Notes: a model not told the origin generated them from the letters alone. A stretch of DNA of 64,000 nt from Choricystis sp. odSpoLacu1 (GCA_958009055.1 OY253660.1:124001-188000); one strand, 5' to 3'; counted from the stretch's first letter, positions 1 to 10,461 are shown. A program made the numbers and translations.

Positions 1-504
1 CAGCGCTGTCTCCAAGCGTTTAACAGCCGGCGCCGACGCCGGGCGGTGGGGTGACAGGAGCGCGGTCGGAGCGCCGGGAGACGCTGGGCGTGCTGTGGGC
101 ACAGCGTGCCGCGTTTGGCGGCGGCGTTGCCAGGCGGTGACCGCGATGACCGCCATGCAGGCCAGGGCAAAGCCGGCGAGGGCGGCCTGATGGGTGGGCG
201 GAGAGAAAGGAGGATTCGGTCGGCATTTGCGCGCGCGCACGAGCGCGGGCATGTGTCGCGCTCAGCGCGACACATCCCACACGCCTCCTCCTCTGAAAAC
301 CCCCCTTACCGACAAGATAGCAAACGCATCAGTCTTGACAGCCACTTCGTGCGTCGCCCCAAACAGCGACGGCCGGGACGGCGGCGGAGGTGGAGGCGAC
401 GTGCGCGCGAAAGCAGACAACGCCGCTGCCACCACGGCGGCGGCTGCGACCGCGGCCAGCGCGCCCGAGGGCGGTATCGCGTCAGTGGCGGATGTGGCGG
501 CCAT
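1..504 (-). CDS. N-terminal part of an unrecognised membrane-anchored protein (runs off the left edge)
   Basis: Two exons are visible: 504-310 (65 codons, ATG at 504) and 186 to beyond base 1, joined by an intron 309-187 (GTAAGG donor, CATCAG acceptor, phase 0). The joined product begins with an Ala-rich hydrophobic segment (about residues 15-33), then a Pro-rich linker, then a second hydrophobic stretch just after the splice (ALAGFALACMAVIAVTAW, about residues 67-84) followed by basic residues (QRRRQTRH). This looks like a one- or two-pass membrane anchor with a soluble remainder beyond the window. The frame stays open to base 1. It is divergent from the importin-like gene, sharing a 171-bp gap. 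I do not recognise the family; the C-terminal domain is outside the sequence. Confidence 0.55.
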
Positions 505-675
505 TATTGGCGGTATGTGGAGCGCCGGTGGCGGGCGGTGGAGAAAGAGGAAAACACTTTTTAACGACTTGAGCCCAATTCACTGCGTCTCGTCCTTCTT
601 CTTCTCTTTGCGTGGTGGGAGCAGCCCCACTTTTCCGGTGCAGAGGGGGCACTCTCCGTGTCCTCCCCCTGACAC
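505..675. promoter_or_regulatory. Divergent intergenic region, probable shared promoter
   Basis: These 171 bp separate two divergent start codons (504 on minus, 676 on plus). Both promoters and both 5' UTRs must fit here unless there are upstream non-coding exons. No TATA-like element is obvious. The assignment rests on geometry alone. Confidence 0.4.
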
Positions 676-3600
676 ATGGACGACACACTCACGCCCACCC
701 TGCTGCACGGCTGGCTGGCGGCCGCGCTGAGCGCGGATGCGGGCGCTCGTTCGTCCGCCGAGCGCGAGCTGCAGGCCGCGGAGGAGGGCGCCGTGCCTGG
801 GCTGGTGGGAGGGCTGCTGGACGTCGTGCAGGCTGTGGGCGCGGTGGAGGAGGTGAGTGGAGAGAGGAGGAACCACTGGGTGCTGTGTGTGGGTCGGGGG
901 GGCGCCCATGCATTGGCGCGGATACACGCACAGCACACACGCCGGAGCGCCGCACTCCAACTCATCACTCACGCTGAGGACGTGTGAGAGTGTGCCTGTG
1001 TCGATTGCGGTGACGGTGGCAGAAAAAAGAGGCTGCGCCGGGCGGCAGATCACCCAATTTTCTGACGCACCCCGACGACCCCCGGAAAATGCCGGCACCC
1101 TCTCACCCACCCCACCCTCCCAACCCTCGCAGCCCGTCCGCCTGCTCGCCGCCGTCCTCCTCAAAAATGTGGCCGGCGACTCCCCCCGCAAAGCTCTGAC
1201 GTCTCGCGAGTGGCCGCGCGTGCCCGAGGGCGAGCGCGCGGCCGCACGCCGGCGGCTGCCCGCCGCGTTGCTGGCCGACCCGTCCCGCCGGGTGGCGGCC
1301 ACCCTGGCCCTGGCGGTGGCCAATGTGGCGCGGTGGGAGTTTCCGGGGGAGTGGCCGGGGCTGGTGAATGATCTGGTGGCCGCCGCGTCGCGTGGCGGGG
1401 GCGACGACGCCACGACCGACACCGCCGCTGCTGCTGCCCTCCTCACCCTCAAACGCACCTTCGCCGCCCTGCGCGGCCGCCGCGTCGTGCTGGATGCTCG
1501 TGTCCTGGGCCCCCCGGGTGCAGGGCTGGACTTGAGGGCGTTGGCGCGCGCAGCCGCTGGCGAGCGCGACGCGTTGGCGCGCGCGGTCGGCGCGTCCGTC
1601 GCCCCGCTCACCGCCCAGTGGCGCGCCCAACTGGCCGCCACCCTCGACCCCTCCACCCCCGACCCCCGCGCCGTCACGCGGGGCGAGCTGGCGGCCCGCA
1701 CCCTGCACGCGCTGCGCGGGGCGGCGGCGTGCTTGCCGGACTGGGGGGCGGCGGGCGTCACCCCCGCCCTCGCGTCGCTGTGTGACGACCTGCGTGGCGC
1801 GGCGGGAGCGTTGGCGGCTGCTGGAGCGGCGGGCACGACGCCGCCCGGCCCACGTGGCCCCTCCCTGGCCAAAAACTATGAGCGCGCGGTGGGCGTGGCC
1901 ACTGCCGCGCTCGAGCGCGCACCCCTCGACGTCGCGCCGGCGGTGCCTTCCTTCCTTCCACTCTACGGCGGCGCCCTTTTATCGGCTGCCTCCACGCCTC
2001 CCGACGCAGCCCGTGACAAAGCACGGGTCGCGCTGACCCGGTTCCTGGCGCGTGCGTTGCTCACGCCCCAGTTTCGGTCCGACTGGTTGGCGGCAGCCGC
2101 TGCTTCCGCTCGCACGCCCGCCGCGCGCGAAAAAGCGACCGCCGCCGCGGCCGCCGCCGCCCCCGCCGTCGCCGCCCTGGACGCTCTGGCATCAGGAGAC
2201 AGTGTGCATGGCACCCTGGCGGCCCTGGTGGAAGCGTACGTGGCTTTGACCCCCGCTGAAGCCGTAGAGTGGGAGGCCGACCCAGAGGGGTTTGTCTTGG
2301 CAGCCGACGCGGACGCCTCCCCCGACGCCGACGCGCCCCGCCCCTGCGCTCTGGCCCTGATCGCGTGCCTGGTGGACCGTGGAGGGGCGGCGGCAGCTGG
2401 GGCGCTGCTGGATTTGGCGGCGTCAGCCGGCGGTGGAGGTGGAAACGGCGCCCCTGCGCCACCAGAGGCGCGCGCCTGCCTCCTCCGCGAGGCAGCCTAC
2501 CGCGCCGTCGGTGAGTGCGCGTCCCAGCCCGACGTCGCGGAGCGGTTGGACCCGGTGGGCTGGTGGCGGGGCGAGCTGGGGGCGTTGGTGCGGGGAGGCG
2601 GTGGGGGGGGTGGCAACGACGCCGCGACCGCACTCGCCGCGCGCAGCGCTCGCCGCGCGCGCGGCCTGGGTCGCCGGCGTCCTCGCCGCCCGCCTCCCCG
2701 CCCCCGACTTTGGGGACGTGCTGACGTCGCTGGTGGGGCTGTTGGCGTCTCCAGACCTCGTGGTGGCGTTATCAGCCGCTGCCTCCCTCTCTGCTGCTCT
2801 GGGTGACGCGATCGACGACGCCGACGCGGTCGCCGCGTCCAGCGCGCGCGACGCGGACGCCGACGCCCGCGCCGCCGCCGTCGCGGCCGCCGCGCGGCCT
2901 GCGGTCGCGGGCCTGGTCGCCCTCCTCCCCCGCGTCGCGGACGATGAGTCTGCGGTGAGGGTGCTGGGCGCAGCCAGTGCTGTGTTTGAGCTCGCGGGCG
3001 CGCACGCCGCGCCTGCGCTCGCCGACCTGGCCACCGCCCTGCCCCCCGTCTGGGCACGCGCCGCGGCCGCTGCCTCGGGGGGTGGAGGCGGCCCGGGAGC
3101 GGCCGCGCGCCTCCATTCAGCGTTGGTGGCTGTGTTGACGCACGTTCTCACGCGGCTCGGCCGCGCGGCCGCGCGCGCGCGCCCGCCCTCACAGCCGTCC
3201 TGTGGCCCCTCCTCGACGCTGTCACCGACCCCTCCCACCCGGAAGCCGACGCCCTGCGTGACGACGGGTTCAGGCTGCTGCGGGCCGCCCTGGGGGCGGG
3301 GGGAGGGGTGCCGCCAGAGGCCGCAGCGCTGCTCCCACGTGCCGTCACGCTCGCGCGCCGCGCGCCCTCTGGCGGTGGCGACCGCCGCGCCGCCCTGGCC
3401 CTGCTGGAAGCTGCGGTGCGGGTGGGGGGATGCGCCTGCCTGGGTGGCTATGCGCACGATGCGGCGGCCGTGGTGGCGGCCACAGTGGCCAACGCGGTTG
3501 CCGCGGCGGCCGCCGACGGCGACGACGATGCTGGCGCTGGTGCCCCTGGCGCGCCTCCCCCCCCTCCTCCACCCCCCACCACCCTCACCCGCCAGTCTGG

Positions 3601-4408
3601 GGCCGCCCGCGCCGCCGCCCGTGCCCGCAAGGCGGCGGACGACATCGGCGCCGCGCGCGACGCGGCCGCCGCGCTGGGCGTGGCGACCGCCATGCTGCAA
3701 GGCGGGGACGGGGGCGCCGCCGCCGCGCTGGAGCCCGCGCTGAGGGCGGCGGCAGCGCTGTTGGCACCTCCTCCACGTGCCGCCAGGGCGCCACTCCCAG
3801 TGGCTGATGCAGCCGCAGGCGTGCTCGCGCGCGCGCTGGCGGCTGCCCCCGCCGCGTTTAACGCGCTGCTCCCTCCCGGCGACGCCGACGGCGGCCGCCT
3901 GGCGGACGCCTGGCTGCGCACCGCGGGCGCAGCCCCGCTGGAGGAGGTGCTGGGGTTGCCGGCTGCGGTGGCGGCGGGCAGGTTTAGGCGTGCTGCGGCC
4001 GCCGCGGCCCTCACCTCTGTCGTGTGCGCTGGCCCGCCCCCCGCCTTTGCCACCGACGCCCGCCGGGGCGCCCGCCTGCTGGCCCTGGCGGCGGCCGCCG
4101 TGGATGAAGCTCCCGCCATGGCGGAGGACGTGGCCGAGTTGCAGGCTGCCGCGGCGGAGGCGGTGGCTGCTGCTGACGCCCCCCCCCCCGACGCTGGCGA
4201 CGACGCGGGCCAGCCCGACGCCGTCTTCCACGCCCGCGTGGCGGCGGCTGCGGGGGATCCACTCAGGCGGCGAGACGCCGCCGCCAACTTTGCGGCGGCG
4301 GCGGGCGTGCTGGCGGGGCGGGTGGGGCGCGAGGCGCTGGTCGCGGCCGCGGGCGACGTGGGTGGAGTCGGGCTGGCGGACAGGGTGAGGGCGGTGGTGC
4401 CGGGGTAG
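676..4408 (+). CDS. Importin-beta family transport receptor, importin-11-like (frame interrupted twice)
   Basis: A karyopherin that would carry cargo through nuclear pores with Ran-GTP. Exon 1 is 676-852 (59 codons); intron 853-1132 (GTGAGT to CTCGCAG); the rest is 1133-4408. The N-terminal region fits the importin-beta fold: VRLLAAVLLKNV at the exon 2 start resembles the conserved (R)QLAAILLKN helix, followed by WEFPGEWPGLVNDLV. The segment EWEADPEGF resembles the equivalent part of importin-11. The remainder is Ala-rich HEAT-like helices. About 1,140 aa if joined, somewhat longer than the roughly 975 aa usual for importin-11. The frame shifts near 2,600-2,660 (at a G8 run, a 16-bp near-tandem repeat, and a possible 46-nt intron) and near 3,160-3,194 (at a GC dinucleotide run). 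Another importin-beta member remains possible. Confidence 0.65.
2630..2661 (+). repeat. 16-bp imperfect tandem duplication inside the importin-like gene
   Basis: Bases 2630-2645 and 2646-2661 are two adjacent copies of a 16-bp unit (14/16 identical, core CTCGCCGCGCGC). Because 16 is not a multiple of three, this duplication alone would produce the +1 frame change seen here. In GC-rich coding DNA such similarity can also arise by chance. Confidence 0.5.
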
Positions 4409-4645
4409 TCTGTGTGTGTGTGTGTGTGTGTTAGAAAGAAGTGGAGACCCCATGCCTGTGTGTGTGGCTTAGGCAACGTCGAAACCACAGTGGGACGGAG
4501 AGGGAAGGCGGGAAGAAGGCAAACGAGAGAAGAGAGTGCCGTCGGTCGACGTTGCCTCACTTGCAATTAGGGGAAACCCCTTTCTCCAACGCTCTCCAGA
4601 GCCGGGTGTGCCTGCTTTTTCGCGCCCCACCACCGACACCTCACC

Positions 4646-6800
4646 ATGCACATGGCAGCCGCCCTCCTCACGGTGGCGGTGCTGCTGGCGGCGACGGCGG
4701 CGCAGGTGCGATTGGAGTGTGCGCGGCGTGGAGAAGCCTCCCCTCTGCCTCTGCCTGCCCTTCTCTCTCGACAGCGTGCCCGGGCCTCGGACACGCATCG
4801 GGTGGTCGGACGCACTGTTCTGTGTGCGTGTGACGGTGCCGGTGCGAGAGCCGGGCGTCGCGCAGAGAGCCACGCCTGCACGCCGACACGCCCAGAGGTG
4901 CCTATTCCAAAACACGCCCTCCTCCCTCCCTCAGCCCGCCCCGCGCGACCTGCGCGAGCGCGGCGACGCGGCAGACGGCTACACCGCCCTCTCGTCATCC
5001 GACTGCGCCCCCCTCGCTACCGCGTGCGGCACCCTGGGAGACGGCGTGCGCCTCGACTGGCGCGTGGCTGCCTCCTCCGCCGCCAACGCGCCCCCCACCC
5101 TGGCCGCCCGCCTGACCTCGACCAAGGGTGGGTACGCATCCTTTGGGTTTCCGTCCACGCCAGGCAAGATGGTGGGGGCCAAGGTCGTCATCCTGCGCGA
5201 GTGCGAAAACTGCACGTCGGGTGCCGCCCTCGACGTGTACTCCCTCAACGGCAAAAAGGGCGCCCTCGTCAACCCGGACCCGACTGCGTTGACGGTGGTG
5301 CCGGCGTCGTCCCCTGAAGCCGTGGTGCGCACGTCGGACGGCGGCCTGTCTGCCGATTTTGAAGTTGAGCTGCCGTCCGCCCTCGTCCCCAACGCTGCGT
5401 CCATCGACTACATCGCCGCCACCGGCCCCCTGAAACAGGATGGCGTCTCCCCCGCCATCCACAAGTGGACGGGTGACGGCGTGCTCAAGAGTTTGGTGGC
5501 GAAGGCGGGTGACAAAAAGAAAGCGGCCGCCGCCGCGGCGGTTGCCGACGCCCCCGCCCCTGCCCCCACCCCCACATGCCTGTCCGCCACGGGGGCGCCC
5601 TACCACGCCTGCATGGATGCTGGCGGCGGTGTGCGCCTGCTGTGGAACTCGACGACGGTTAAACTGCCGACGCGCCGCCTCGCGGCCGCTGCGCCGCTCA
5701 CCACGCTGCGCGGCACCCTGGAAACCTCGTCCGGTGGCTACGCGTCCTTTGGCTTTCCCGAGTCGCCGGGGAAGATGGTGGGGGCAAAGGTGTTGGTCCT
5801 GCGCGACTGCTCCGGCTGCCCCGACTGCCCACCCTCCGGCGCGCGCCTCGATCCCTATTCCCTCAACGGCAAGCGCGGCTCTGAAGTGCTGGTCGATCCG
5901 GCCGCCTTCACCTTGACCCCTGAATTCACCGCCACCCGCAAGCTGGGCGGCGGCGGCGGCCTGGGGGCGGATTTTGAGGTGGCTCTTCCGCCAGGTGTCG
6001 ACCCGACAGCCGTCAACTTCATCACCGCCACCGGCCCCCTCAAACCCTCGGGTGACGTCGCCATCCACACCGCCACCGGGGACGGCGTGCTGGATGTCAC
6101 GGCGGCCGACAGGGCGGCCGCCGCGGGCAGCGCGGGTGCAGTGGTCGACGTCGACAACGCGCCCGCCAAGTCCGGCCACCACCGCTGGTTTGGCAAGGTC
6201 ACCCGCCACCGCATGGAGCGTGTGCACGGCTGGCTGATGGCGGTGGCGTGGGATGGGCTGTCCCCCCTGGCCATCGGCGTGGCCCTGGGCACGCGCGGCG
6301 GGGGGGGCGCGTGGTTCACGCTCCACCGCGCGCTGCAGTGCGCGACACTCCTCCTCTCCTCCGTCGGCCTCATCCTGGGCGCCCTGTCCCATGCCGACAA
6401 GCCGGACACCGAGCCCGAGGTCGTGGTCCACGTGGCGTTGGGGTCGACGGTGGTTGGGCTGGCCCTGCTGCAAGGGTCCGCCCTCTTCTTCCGCCCGCAC
6501 CCCGCCGCGGCCGGGCGCGCCACCTGGACCGCCGCCCACAAAACAGTGGGTTACATCACCGCCGCTGGCTCCATCGCCAACCTGGTGCTGGGGTGCGTAT
6601 GCGCGGGGCTGCCGGTCGGCTACCCTGTGGCCGCCGCGCTCGTGCCGCTCAGCATCTACGCGTCGTTTGGCGCGGCGCGCGTCGTGCGCGGACGGACCGG
6701 CGCGGCCGGCCTCACCCGCGCCGAGCGGGCGGACAAGATGGCGACGCTGCCCAGTGGTCCCGATGGGTCGATTTCGTCGGTGCAGCCGCTGCGGCGGTGA
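4646..6800 (+). CDS. Tandem DOMON plus cytochrome b561 transmembrane protein (CYBDOM family)
   Basis: A predicted transmembrane electron-transfer protein of about 641 aa. Exon 1 (4646-4705, 20 codons) is a signal peptide (MHMAAALLTVAVLLAATAAQ); intron 4706-4934 (GTGCGA to CCTCAG); exon 2 is 4935-6800. Two DOMON repeats share the blocks GGYASFGFP, GKMVGAKV and DFEV (roughly residues 45-190 and 220-375). They are followed by a b561 region whose four helices carry the four expected haem-ligand histidines in VHGWLM, LHRALQ, VHVALG and AHKTVGY (about residues 450, 483, 518 and 554). Family members move electrons from ascorbate across a membrane, with DOMON binding haem or sugar outside. The Cys pairs CENC and CSGCPDC, one in each DOMON, may form disulfides. 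Family is clear; substrate unknown. Confidence 0.88.
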
Positions 6801-7041
6801 GTTTTTTAAGCCTCCCCTTTTCGAAGTCGTTTTCCCTTTTTTTTAACCCCCACTTCTTTGTGCGCATTCTTTCTTCCTTGTTTTTCTTCGTACAAACTGT
6901 TGTGCGCGCGTACGCACCCAGTTTAGTTGTTGCATGAAACGCCCCAAAACAAAACACACACAAAAAAAAACACGTCTCCATTTTCATTCGATCTGATCAG
7001 TCAAAAGCTCATCCGCCCGCCGCCCCACCGTCCCACCATTA
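6801..7041. other. Convergent 3' intergenic region
   Basis: Lies between the stop of the b561 gene (plus) and the stop of the JMJD7 gene (minus). It is rich in T-runs then A-runs, much more AT-rich than the coding DNA, as expected for two facing 3' UTRs. No gene, repeat or RNA is visible. Confidence 0.5.
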
Positions 7042-8177
7042 TCACACCACCTGGTCAGCCAGCACCTCATCCGCCAGCCTCGCTGCCGCCCACCTCCCAT
7101 CGTGCGCCATGTCGCACCAATAGTTGACGGAGACGCAGACGGGATCTCCACCCTCGCCCCCGGTCTGCGTCGTGCAGTGCCACCAGAGGGGAGGGAGGTA
7201 GAGCGAGCAGCCGGCAGGCACCTCAACATGAATCGGGCGGGGCAGGCCGGACGCGGCACCGTCGTAGAGGAGAGGAAAAGCTGCAGGATCAGCGTCCACG
7301 CCGCGCACCGCGTGCGGCGGGGGGGGCGGCGCCCCCGCCCACCGCACGCTGGTGGGTGGGTCGTCAGGGACGGCCACGAAGGCTGACCGGTCGCAGGGAG
7401 CGGCTGCTGCAGCGCCGTCCACCGCCCCCGGCCGCGTCCAGCGCGCTGAGACACGGGGCGCCAGCGCCAGCCGCCACCCGTCGCCAGGGGGCAGCAGGTG
7501 AAATGCTTTCACACCCGTCAGAGTGATGGAGACGTTTTCGTAGTTGTCCCTGTGCCAGGACGTGGACGAGTGCCCCCCACCCACCCACACGTTGACGGCG
7601 TCGGGGGGGGACGGGCCAAACGCGGCGTCCGCCCAGGCGCCCAGCGTGGGCGTGATGAGGGCGGAGAGGCGCGGAAACTCGGTGAGGGAGGAGCACTGGC
7701 GCTGTGCGTAGAGCACGGGGCAGGGATGGAGGCTGGGTGACGCGCCATCAGCGCGCAGGCGGGCGACGAGCGTGTCCAGTCGCATCGCGACGTCGAGCGG
7801 CTGTGGACGAATAAACCGTCTCGAGTCACCGCGTCGGCGCGGCCGTCGGGCGTGGCGGCCACAGTGACGACCGTCTCCCCACCCGCAGATGCCACGAAAT
7901 CATCCACCCTCCACGGTGGCGGCGTGGGCCAGTGGGCTGTGACCCCGGTCAGCAGGGCGGGGGCGCGTGGGCCGACGTGGTCGCGCGCAAAGGCCGCGAC
8001 GCTCTCCCCGTCGGTCGGACACGGCCGCGTCGGCACGGTGCGTGCCGCCACCGCCGCCGCGTCGGCCGACGACGTGGCCAGGGCGACCGCGATGGCGACA
8101 CCCGTCGGCGTCGTGGGTGGGCGCGGGTGGCGGGGATCGATCGACCCCGGTGTTTCTTCTTCTTTTTTCATCATCAT
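7042..8177 (-). CDS. JMJD7: JmjC/cupin oxygenase, JMJD7-like (one apparent frameshift)
   Basis: An Fe(II)/2-oxoglutarate oxygenase; JMJD7 hydroxylates a lysine in the TRAFAC GTPases DRG1/2. Visible features: an N-terminal region with VAATPDGRADAV matching the family's TP(N/D)GYADAV; QRQCSSL (family QKQCSNL); DAVNVWVGGG; the iron-binding HxD in SWHRDNYEN; and the distal His in YLPPLWWHC. The first part (8177 to about 7810) and the second (about 7810 to 7042) lie in different frames. The join falls at ...GLFVHS/PLDVAMRLDTL near 7809-7815, where one base seems to be missing. About 378 aa if repaired. The only in-frame start codons are three consecutive ATGs at 8177, 8174 and 8171; the first overlaps the TAF13 stop as ATGA. 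Confidence 0.8.
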
Positions 8178-8889
8178 TCTCCGACTTCGTCAAACGCTTT
8201 CTTGGCGGCCGCGATGTCGTCGGCCAGGGCCAACAACTCGGTGCAGCGCCCGAACAGCTTGGCGTCCTTGCGCACCAGGAAGAGCACGTCCTCGGGCTGG
8301 AGGCGCGCGCCGGAGGGGGGGGCGGCGCTGCCGCCGCCGCCCGCGACCGCGCGGCGGCCGACGGCGGCGATGAAGTCGGCAACGGCATCCTCCATGACGT
8401 CCACCGACTCGGGCAGGGGGGAGGGGTCGTCGCCACAGCCGTACATCATGAGTGGGACTGAGGGGTGTGGGGTGGGTGGGGAGGAAAAACGTCGAAAAAC
8501 AGGGTGCTCGAAAAACAGGCGTCGCGCCACCCACCCTCCTAACCAAAACAGAACTCACGTTCCCGCGCAAACAAACCCCGCTTGCGCACGGCGGCCGGGC
8601 CGGCGGGCGCGGCCGCCGCAGCGGCAGCCGCAGCAGCGGCGGCGGCCGCGGGCGACGCGCCTTCGACTGGCGCCGCAGGCGCAGGGGGAGCAGGCCCGTC
8701 TTCGGTGGCCGCGCCCCGCCTGCCGCGGCCACGCCCTCGTCCCCGCCCTCGCCCCCGGGGCGCGCGGGAGGGGGCGACGCGGGGCGGGGCGGCCGGGTCT
8801 TTGGGGGGGCGGCCGCGGCGGCCGCGCCCGCGCCCGCGCCCACGGCCGCCGGGGGAGGGGTCGCCGACGGTGGAGGAGGGGGCGTCCAT
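8174..8889 (-). CDS. TAF13: TFIID subunit 13 (TAF13) with a Gly-Arg-rich N-terminal extension
   Basis: A histone-fold subunit of TFIID that pairs with TAF11. Exon 1 8889-8559, intron 8558-8458 (GTGAGT to CCTCAG, 101 nt), exon 2 8457-8174; about 204 aa. The splice restores the conserved block RKRGLFARELPLMMYGCGDD, followed by PLPESVDVMEDAVADFI, LQPEDVLFLVRKD and AKKAFDEV, all close to TAF13 of other eukaryotes. The first about 100 residues are unusual: GRGRGRGRRGRPP and RGRGRGRGRGRR stretches (AT-hook-like or RGG-like), then poly-Ala. The stop codon overlaps the first ATG of the downstream JMJD7-like gene. Divergent from the TROL-like gene. Confidence 0.9.
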
Positions 8890-9156
8890 CGGGGGGAGGG
8901 TGGAGAGGGAGGTCCCTCTCTCACCACACGCTCCGGAGGACGGCGCGAGCAGAGCAAAGGGGCGATTGGGGAGGACAACGGAGGTCTGTGCCGCCCCCCC
9001 GATGGACCCCGGGGAGCGAAGAGGGTTGCGTTTTTAGCCCGAATGAACTCTATCCACTCCACCCACTGCTGCCCCACGAGCGCTGCCCGCCCTCCCTCCC
9101 ACCCCACACGCCTGATTGCGTCGCCACACGCCCGCCCACCCCACTCCACCCACACA
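8890..9156. promoter_or_regulatory. Divergent intergenic region between TAF13 and TROL-like
   Basis: These 267 bp separate start codons at 8889 (minus) and 9157 (plus). It is rich in CCCACC/CCACTCC near the plus-strand gene. No TATA-like element was recognised. Confidence 0.4.
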
Positions 9157-10461
9157 ATGCAGCTCCGCCAAGCCGCCACCCCCCGCCGCGCGCCGACCCG
9201 CACGCGCGGGTCGCCCGCCCACGCGTTCCCCCGCCCCGCCTCGGACGCGGCGCCCGCCGCCGCCGCCGCCGCCTTCGGTGCTCTGCTCGCCCTGCCTGGC
9301 GCCGCCCTGGCAGGCGACATGATGACGTTTGACGGGGCGTCCAACGCGTCCGCTGCCGCTGCCTACGCCGCTGCCACCGCGGCCTCCACCGCGGGCGCCG
9401 CCTCCTCCTCCGCCGCCTCCGCTTCATCTGGCATCCTGGACGCGCTGACCGCCAACCCCCTGCTGGTCGCGGGCGCGGCGGCGGGGCTGGCGGTGCCGGC
9501 TCTGATCGCGTCCGCATTCGGGGGTGCCAAGGGCCCCGCGAAAGCCAAGTCCACGCCCGCGCCCGCCGTGCTGGCCCTGCTGGAGGCCGCGGAGACGCCT
9601 GTTCTGCTTGACATCCGGTCGAAGGAGGCGGTGAAAGCGGGTGGTGCCCCCCGCGCGCCCGCGCGCACGGTGGCGCTCCCCTTCACCAAGAGCGTCAAGG
9701 GGGGCGGCCTCGAAGTCGACCCCGACTTTGCCGACCGCTACGCCAAGCTGAAGCTGGACGAGGATGCGACCATCGTCCTGTTGGACGGCCAGGGCCGGGA
9801 AGCCGCCGCCGCGGCCGCCGTGCTCGCGTCCGCGGGGGCGGGCCCCCCCGTCGCGGCCTTTGTCGCGGACGGCGTCGACGGCCCCAAGGGCTGGAAGGCG
9901 GCGGGCGCCCCCTGGAAGGCGCCCTCCAAGGGCCTCTCCCTTAAACTGCCCAAACTGACCAACGTGGGCGCCGCGGTGGACGCGCTCGCGGAGGACTTCA
10001 AAACCGCGCCCTCCGCCGCGAAGGCCGGCCTCGCCGGCGCCGCCATCATCGGCGCCGCCGCCCTCATCTTCCAGGAAGCGGAGGCCGTGCTGGAGCTGGC
10101 GGGCGTGTTCGCGGCTGCCCGGTTTGCGGCGGGGCGGCTGCTGTTTGCGGACGACCGCCGCAAAACGGTTTCGGAGTTCAAAGAGCTCGTCGACGACAAG
10201 ATCGCGGTCGGCGACGTCGGCTCCGACCTCAAGAAGGCGGCTGCCAAAGTGATGGAGCCGACCGCCTCGAAGCCGGCGGCGCCCGCCGCCGTGAAGCCCG
10301 CGGGGGCGGCAGGCGCGGCCGTCGCGGCGGGCGCGCCTGCCGCCCCCGCTCCCGCCACCCCTGCCGCTGGTGGCGACGATGCTGCCGCCGCCACGGAGGC
10401 CAACGCCAACGCGGCCGAAGCCAAGGAGTGGGTGGACAAGTGGCGCGCCAAGCAGGCGTGA
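9157..10461 (+). CDS. Chloroplast rhodanese-domain membrane protein, TROL-like
   Basis: A 434-aa single-exon product. Residues 1-30 are basic and hydroxylated like a plastid transit peptide; 33-53 are hydrophobic ending in GAALAG, like a lumen-targeting signal. A transmembrane helix lies near 100-122 (NPLLVAGAAAGLAVPALIASA). A rhodanese fold follows (TPVLLDIRSKEAVKAG; IVLLDGQGREAAAAAAVL) and then a second hydrophobic helix (AGLAGAAIIGAAALIF). LLFADDRRKTVSEF is typical of plant rhodanese protein 4/TROL. The position of the catalytic Cys holds Asp (VLLDGQGR), so it is presumably a non-catalytic scaffold. In plants TROL anchors ferredoxin-NADP reductase to thylakoids through a C-terminal motif; I do not see that motif here, only an Ala/Pro linker ending AKEWVDKWRAKQA. 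ATG 9157 is the first in frame in a good context. Confidence 0.72.
   Translation: MQLRQAATPRRAPTRTRGSPAHAFPRPASDAAPAAAAAAFGALLALPGAALAGDMMTFDGASNASAAAAYAAATAASTAGAASSSAASASSGILDALTANPLLVAGAAAGLAVPALIASAFGGAKGPAKAKSTPAPAVLALLEAAETPVLLDIRSKEAVKAGGAPRAPARTVALPFTKSVKGGGLEVDPDFADRYAKLKLDEDATIVLLDGQGREAAAAAAVLASAGAGPPVAAFVADGVDGPKGWKAAGAPWKAPSKGLSLKLPKLTNVGAAVDALAEDFKTAPSAAKAGLAGAAIIGAAALIFQEAEAVLELAGVFAAARFAAGRLLFADDRRKTVSEFKELVDDKIAVGDVGSDLKKAAAKVMEPTASKPAAPAAVKPAGAAGAAVAAGAPAAPAPATPAAGGDDAAAATEANANAAEAKEWVDKWRAKQA

Noticed and set aside
14..300. Uninterrupted minus-strand frame over 20-280 as a separate small gene
   Set aside because: It overlaps the intron and second exon of the partial membrane-protein gene in the wrong frame; the spliced model gives a clear transmembrane helix.
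2423..4453. Long minus-strand open frame opposite the importin-like gene
   Set aside because: Composition is Arg/Pro/His-rich noise with no motifs; the plus strand has HEAT-like helices and proper splice sites.
7809..7837. 29-nt intron (GTGACT...CCACAG) in the JMJD7-like gene
   Set aside because: It restores frame but removes residues (VTRDGLFVH) that align with the family, and is far shorter than any supported intron here.
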